From Achromobacter kerstersii (GTDB lineage: Bacteria; Pseudomonadota; Gammaproteobacteria; Burkholderiales; Burkholderiaceae_B), in assembly GCF_902859595.1 (NCBI RefSeq), contig NZ_CADIJQ010000001.1, positions 868,001 through 932,000 of the forward strand: 64,000 nucleotides of DNA, read 5' to 3'. Shown here one piece after another: positions 61,662 through 64,000 of the stretch. Within the stretch, counting starts at the first letter, position 1. Each line of letters opens with the position of its first letter. Below the pieces are notes generated by a model. It was not told where the DNA came from. It made no database searches and worked only from the letters and a program-made list of their open reading frames with translations. A program made the position numbers and the translations under genes.

Positions 61662-61690
61662 GTTCGACAATCGTTGTATGATCGAACAAT
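61662..61690 (+). promoter_or_regulatory. Candidate ArsR operator
   Basis: Just before arsR, TTCGA (61665-61669) and TCGAA (61682-61686) form an inverted repeat around ACAATCGTTGT, which is partly palindromic itself. ArsR proteins repress their own operon from such dyads overlapping the promoter or start. Confidence 0.55.
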
Positions 61691-62018
61691 GAACGAAGAT
61701 CAAACAGTTTCAGCCCTCGGCGCCCTCGCCCACGCCCAACGTCTACGCGTTTTTCGCGCGCTCGTCGTGGCTGGGCTCGGCGGTCTCACTCCCAGCGTCT
61801 TGGCCGACCAGCTCGGCGTGGCGCGCAACACCTTGTCTTTCCATCTGAAAGAGCTGTCGCACGCCGGCTTGGTCACCGTTGAGCAACAAGGCCGAAATCT
61901 GATCTATCGCGCTGACTTCTCGCAGATGAATGCGCTGCTTGGCTACCTCACTGAACACTGCTGCCAAGGTGCCCCTTGCGAGGCCTCCGACTCCACACTC
62001 TCCACTCGTTGCTGCTAG
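61689..62018 (+). CDS. arsR: Arsenic-responsive repressor ArsR
   Basis: 109 residues, an ArsR/SmtB winged helix (LADQLGVARNTLSFHLKELS). It lacks the classic ELCVCDL site in the recognition helix. Instead the C terminus has C91, C92 and C97 (HCCQGAPC) plus a final CC, like the three-cysteine As(III) site of Acidithiobacillus ferrooxidans ArsR. It is released from DNA by arsenite. First gene of the ars operon. Confidence 0.92.
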   Translation: MNEDQTVSALGALAHAQRLRVFRALVVAGLGGLTPSVLADQLGVARNTLSFHLKELSHAGLVTVEQQGRNLIYRADFSQMNALLGYLTEHCCQGAPCEASDSTLSTRCC

Positions 62019-62026
62019 GACTTCCC

Positions 62027-62527
62027 ATGTCACACCCCCCTTTCAATGTGCTGTTTCTTTGCACGGGCAACTCGGCCCGCTCCATCTTGGCCGAAGGCCT
62101 GCTCAAAGGACTGGCTAACGATAGGTTCCACGCCTATTCCGCCGGCAGCACCCCTAAAGGCGAGGTTCATCCATTGGCCCTTGCCACGCTAAGCGCTTTT
62201 TCATTGCCTACCGATGGCTATCGGAGCAAGAGCTGGGACGAATTCGCAGAACCGGGCGCGCCGAAAATGGACTTCATCATCACCGTATGCGATAACGCCG
62301 CCGGGGAAGTTTGCCCCGTCTGGCCAGGTCAACCCATGACCGCCCACTGGGGCATTCCTGACCCTGCGGCTGATGAAGGAAGCGAGGAACAGCGTCGCAA
62401 GGCGTTCAATGACGCCGCGCGTGTGCTCAAGCGCCGCATCGAGCTTTTCCTTTCTTTGCCCATTGACCGCCTGGACGCCCTGTCACTCCAGACCGAGCTG
62501 CGCGGCATTGGCAAAGCCCAGGAGTAA
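62027..62527 (+). CDS. arsC: Arsenate reductase ArsC (low-molecular-weight phosphatase-like)
   Basis: 166 residues. The P-loop CTGNSARS carries nucleophile C12, and the resolving cysteines are in TVCDNAAGEVCPVWPG. HWGIPDPA supplies the general acid Asp. This is the thioredoxin or mycothiol/glutaredoxin-type ArsC fold, reducing arsenate to arsenite for export. It starts 8 bases after arsR. Confidence 0.93.
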   Translation: MSHPPFNVLFLCTGNSARSILAEGLLKGLANDRFHAYSAGSTPKGEVHPLALATLSAFSLPTDGYRSKSWDEFAEPGAPKMDFIITVCDNAAGEVCPVWPGQPMTAHWGIPDPAADEGSEEQRRKAFNDAARVLKRRIELFLSLPIDRLDALSLQTELRGIGKAQE

Positions 62528-62531
62528 GCCG

Positions 62532-63614
62532 ATGTCAGTCCCTACACAGGCAGCGGCGCCCGTGCCTCACGCGAACGGTGGAATGAGCATCTTCGAGCGT
62601 TACCTGACGCTCTGGGTGTTTCTCTGCATCGTCCTCGGCGTTGCCCTGGGCCAGCTCATGCCCGCCCTATTTCAAACCATCGGGCATTTAGAAGTCGCGC
62701 AGGTCAACCTGCCCGTTGGCATTTTGATCTGGGTGATGATCATTCCGATGCTGCTGAAGGTGGACTTCGGCGCACTGGGCCAGGTCAAACAGCATTGGCG
62801 CGGCATTGGCGTGACGCTGTTCATCAACTGGGCAGTCAAGCCTTTCTCCATGGCGTTCCTGGGGTGGCTATTCATCCGCCAGGTCTTTTCGCCGTGGTTG
62901 CCGGCTGATCAGTTGGATAGCTATATCGCTGGCCTGATTCTTCTTGCCGCAGCCCCATGTACCGCCATGGTGTTCGTCTGGAGCCGGCTGACCGGCGGTG
63001 ATCCGGTGTTCACGCTTTCCCAAGTGGCGTTGAACGACACGATCATGGTGTTCGCCTTCGCGCCCATTGTCGGGCTGCTACTGGGCTTGTCGGCCATCAC
63101 CGTGCCGTGGGACACCTTGCTCGTGTCCGTTGGGCTCTACATTGTGATCCCGGTCATCCTCGCCCAGCTCTGGCGCCGCGCGCTGCTGCGTCGCGGGCAC
63201 GACGCGTTCGAAGCGGCGTTAGCGCGGATCGGCCCGTTTTCCATGGCCGCCTTGCTGTTGACGCTGGTGCTCCTGTTCGCATTCCAGGGCGAAGCCATCA
63301 TTGGCCAGCCGTTGGTGATCGCCATGCTGGCGGTGCCGATCCTGATCCAGGTGCTGTTCAATTCAGGCCTGGCGTACTGGCTGAATCGTCGCGTGGGCGA
63401 AAAGCACAACATCGCTTGCCCGTCAGCGCTGATTGGCGCATCCAACTTCTTCGAGCTTTCCGTCGCCGCCGCGATCAGCCTGTTCGGGTTTCAGTCGGGC
63501 GCCGCGTTGGCGACGGTGGTCGGCGTGTTGATCGAAGTGCCGGTAATGCTGCTGGTTGTGCGGGTGGTGAACCAGTCCAAAGGCTGGTACGACGCTGGCG
63601 CGAAACGGGGCTAA
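62532..63614 (+). CDS. acr3: ACR3-family arsenite efflux transporter
   Basis: 360 residues with ten membrane helices. LTLWVFLCIVLGVALGQLMP opens the protein. The conserved catalytic cysteine is in LAAAPCTAMVFVWS, and ALIGASNFFELSVAAAISLF is a signature of ACR3. It exports arsenite made by ArsC. The start ATG 62532 is 4 bases after the arsC stop. Confidence 0.95.
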   Translation: MSVPTQAAAPVPHANGGMSIFERYLTLWVFLCIVLGVALGQLMPALFQTIGHLEVAQVNLPVGILIWVMIIPMLLKVDFGALGQVKQHWRGIGVTLFINWAVKPFSMAFLGWLFIRQVFSPWLPADQLDSYIAGLILLAAAPCTAMVFVWSRLTGGDPVFTLSQVALNDTIMVFAFAPIVGLLLGLSAITVPWDTLLVSVGLYIVIPVILAQLWRRALLRRGHDAFEAALARIGPFSMAALLLTLVLLFAFQGEAIIGQPLVIAMLAVPILIQVLFNSGLAYWLNRRVGEKHNIACPSALIGASNFFELSVAAAISLFGFQSGAALATVVGVLIEVPVMLLVVRVVNQSKGWYDAGAKRG

Positions 63615-63635
63615 GGTCAGAGCGATAACGGACGA

Positions 63636-64000
63636 CTACTCCAAGGCAGCCGCGCGCAGCGTGGCTTCCAGCGCCAGCACCGCCTCGGACACGACCGACG
63701 CACGGTCGATCACGAAGTCCAGTTCGCCCAGATCAGGCAAACCGGCGTCCAGCCGCACCAAGCCATCTGGCACCACATAATCGGCGAAGGCGCTGATACC
63801 CAGCCCCGCAATGGCCGCCGACTTCAGAACCGCGATACTGCTGCTGACGGTGGCGATGCGGTATTCGCGGTTCGCCGCCTTCAAGGTTTCCAGCACCCGA
63901 GTGCGCGACACGCTGGGTTCCGGATGCAAAGCGAGCGGCAGCACAGACTCGCCACCGGTAATCCTGGATTGCGGACCCACGCACCAATACAGCCTTTCGG
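63636..64000 (-). CDS. LysR family regulator, C-terminal part (runs off right edge)
   Basis: The minus-strand frame enters from the right edge (ERLYWCVGPQSRITGG) and ends at 63636. LETLKAANREYRIATVSSSI, AVLKSAAIAGLGISAFADYV and LPDLGELDFVIDR are typical of the LysR effector domain. The HTH lies outside the window. Convergent with acr3. Confidence 0.85.
   Translation of the reverse strand, partial: ERLYWCVGPQSRITGGESVLPLALHPEPSVSRTRVLETLKAANREYRIATVSSSIAVLKSAAIAGLGISAFADYVVPDGLVRLDAGLPDLGELDFVIDRASVVSEAVLALEATLRAAALE

Noticed and set aside
1-64000. CRISPR arrays, tRNA and rRNA genes
   Set aside because: No regularly spaced identical repeats of CRISPR size and no cloverleaf or rRNA sequence were seen on reading through.

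Overview
The window looks like a chromosomal segment of a betaproteobacterium of the order Burkholderiales, most likely Alcaligenaceae (Achromobacter or Bordetella type). This rests on high GC in most regions, three Bug-type tripartite-tricarboxylate substrate-binding proteins, IclR-free catabolic clusters run by AraC, LysR and GlxA regulators, and the family mix overall. The placement is an inference, since no rRNA or tRNA gene is present.

Region 1 (1-24670) is catabolic. It starts with an amino-acid/aromatic-acid ABC uptake operon (296-1492, and a permease running off the left edge). A translationally coupled Rieske dioxygenase operon follows: reductase, alpha and beta subunits, a frameshifted isochorismatase-like hydrolase and a short-chain dehydrogenase (1735-6033). 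Opposite it lie a molybdenum hydroxylase pair, a protein carrying the three catalytic residues of the DszB desulfinase, a cyclase-family amidohydrolase, a phytoene-desaturase-like flavoprotein and an AraC regulator (6095-13456). An indolepyruvate:ferredoxin oxidoreductase pair (13823-17552) leads into an eroded stretch (17596-18720) with a nonsense-interrupted thioesterase, the first 50 or so residues of an aryl-CoA flavin hydroxylase and an AraC remnant. A second block (18729-24668) has two Bug proteins, an ornithine-cyclodeaminase-family enzyme, a flavin monooxygenase, a YdhR-like protein and a LysR regulator. The most economical reading is degradation of an N-heteroaromatic or aryl compound by dioxygenation, dehydrogenation and hydrolysis, with parts now decayed.

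Region 2 (24700-29910) is a scar: an internally deleted IS630 element, then a clearly AT-richer island (GlxA regulator, DJ-1/PfpI protein, cytochrome b561), then a LysR gene broken by an in-frame stop and a tail of a membrane protein.

Region 3 (29992-52258) is metal and respiration. A plus-strand copper module (DUF2946-like protein, OprC-type TonB receptor, copper-uptake-associated protein, CopC, CopD) converges on a long minus-strand run: two more DUF2946-TonB receptor modules, DJ-1/PfpI proteins, a PCu(A)C copper chaperone, a cytochrome bd-like oxidase with a heme c fused to subunit I and two very small membrane ORFs upstream, a c4-type cytochrome, an FNR with all four cluster cysteines, and FeoA/FeoB plus a Cys-tailed small protein. 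A Bug protein and a GlxA regulator close the region.

Region 4 (52290-61600) is a defence island. It holds a small repeat protein, Gabija GajA and GajB, a zinc-ribbon protein with a HEPN-like R-x4-H motif, and a HipA-kinase operon with a divergent HTH regulator and two unknown small genes. Its right end has a perfect 20-bp palindrome, regularly spaced repeats and a dif-like XerC/D site at 61261-61288.

Region 5 (61324-64000) has a 5'-truncated DUF1232 gene, an arsenic operon (arsR, arsC, acr3) and a partial LysR gene at the right edge.
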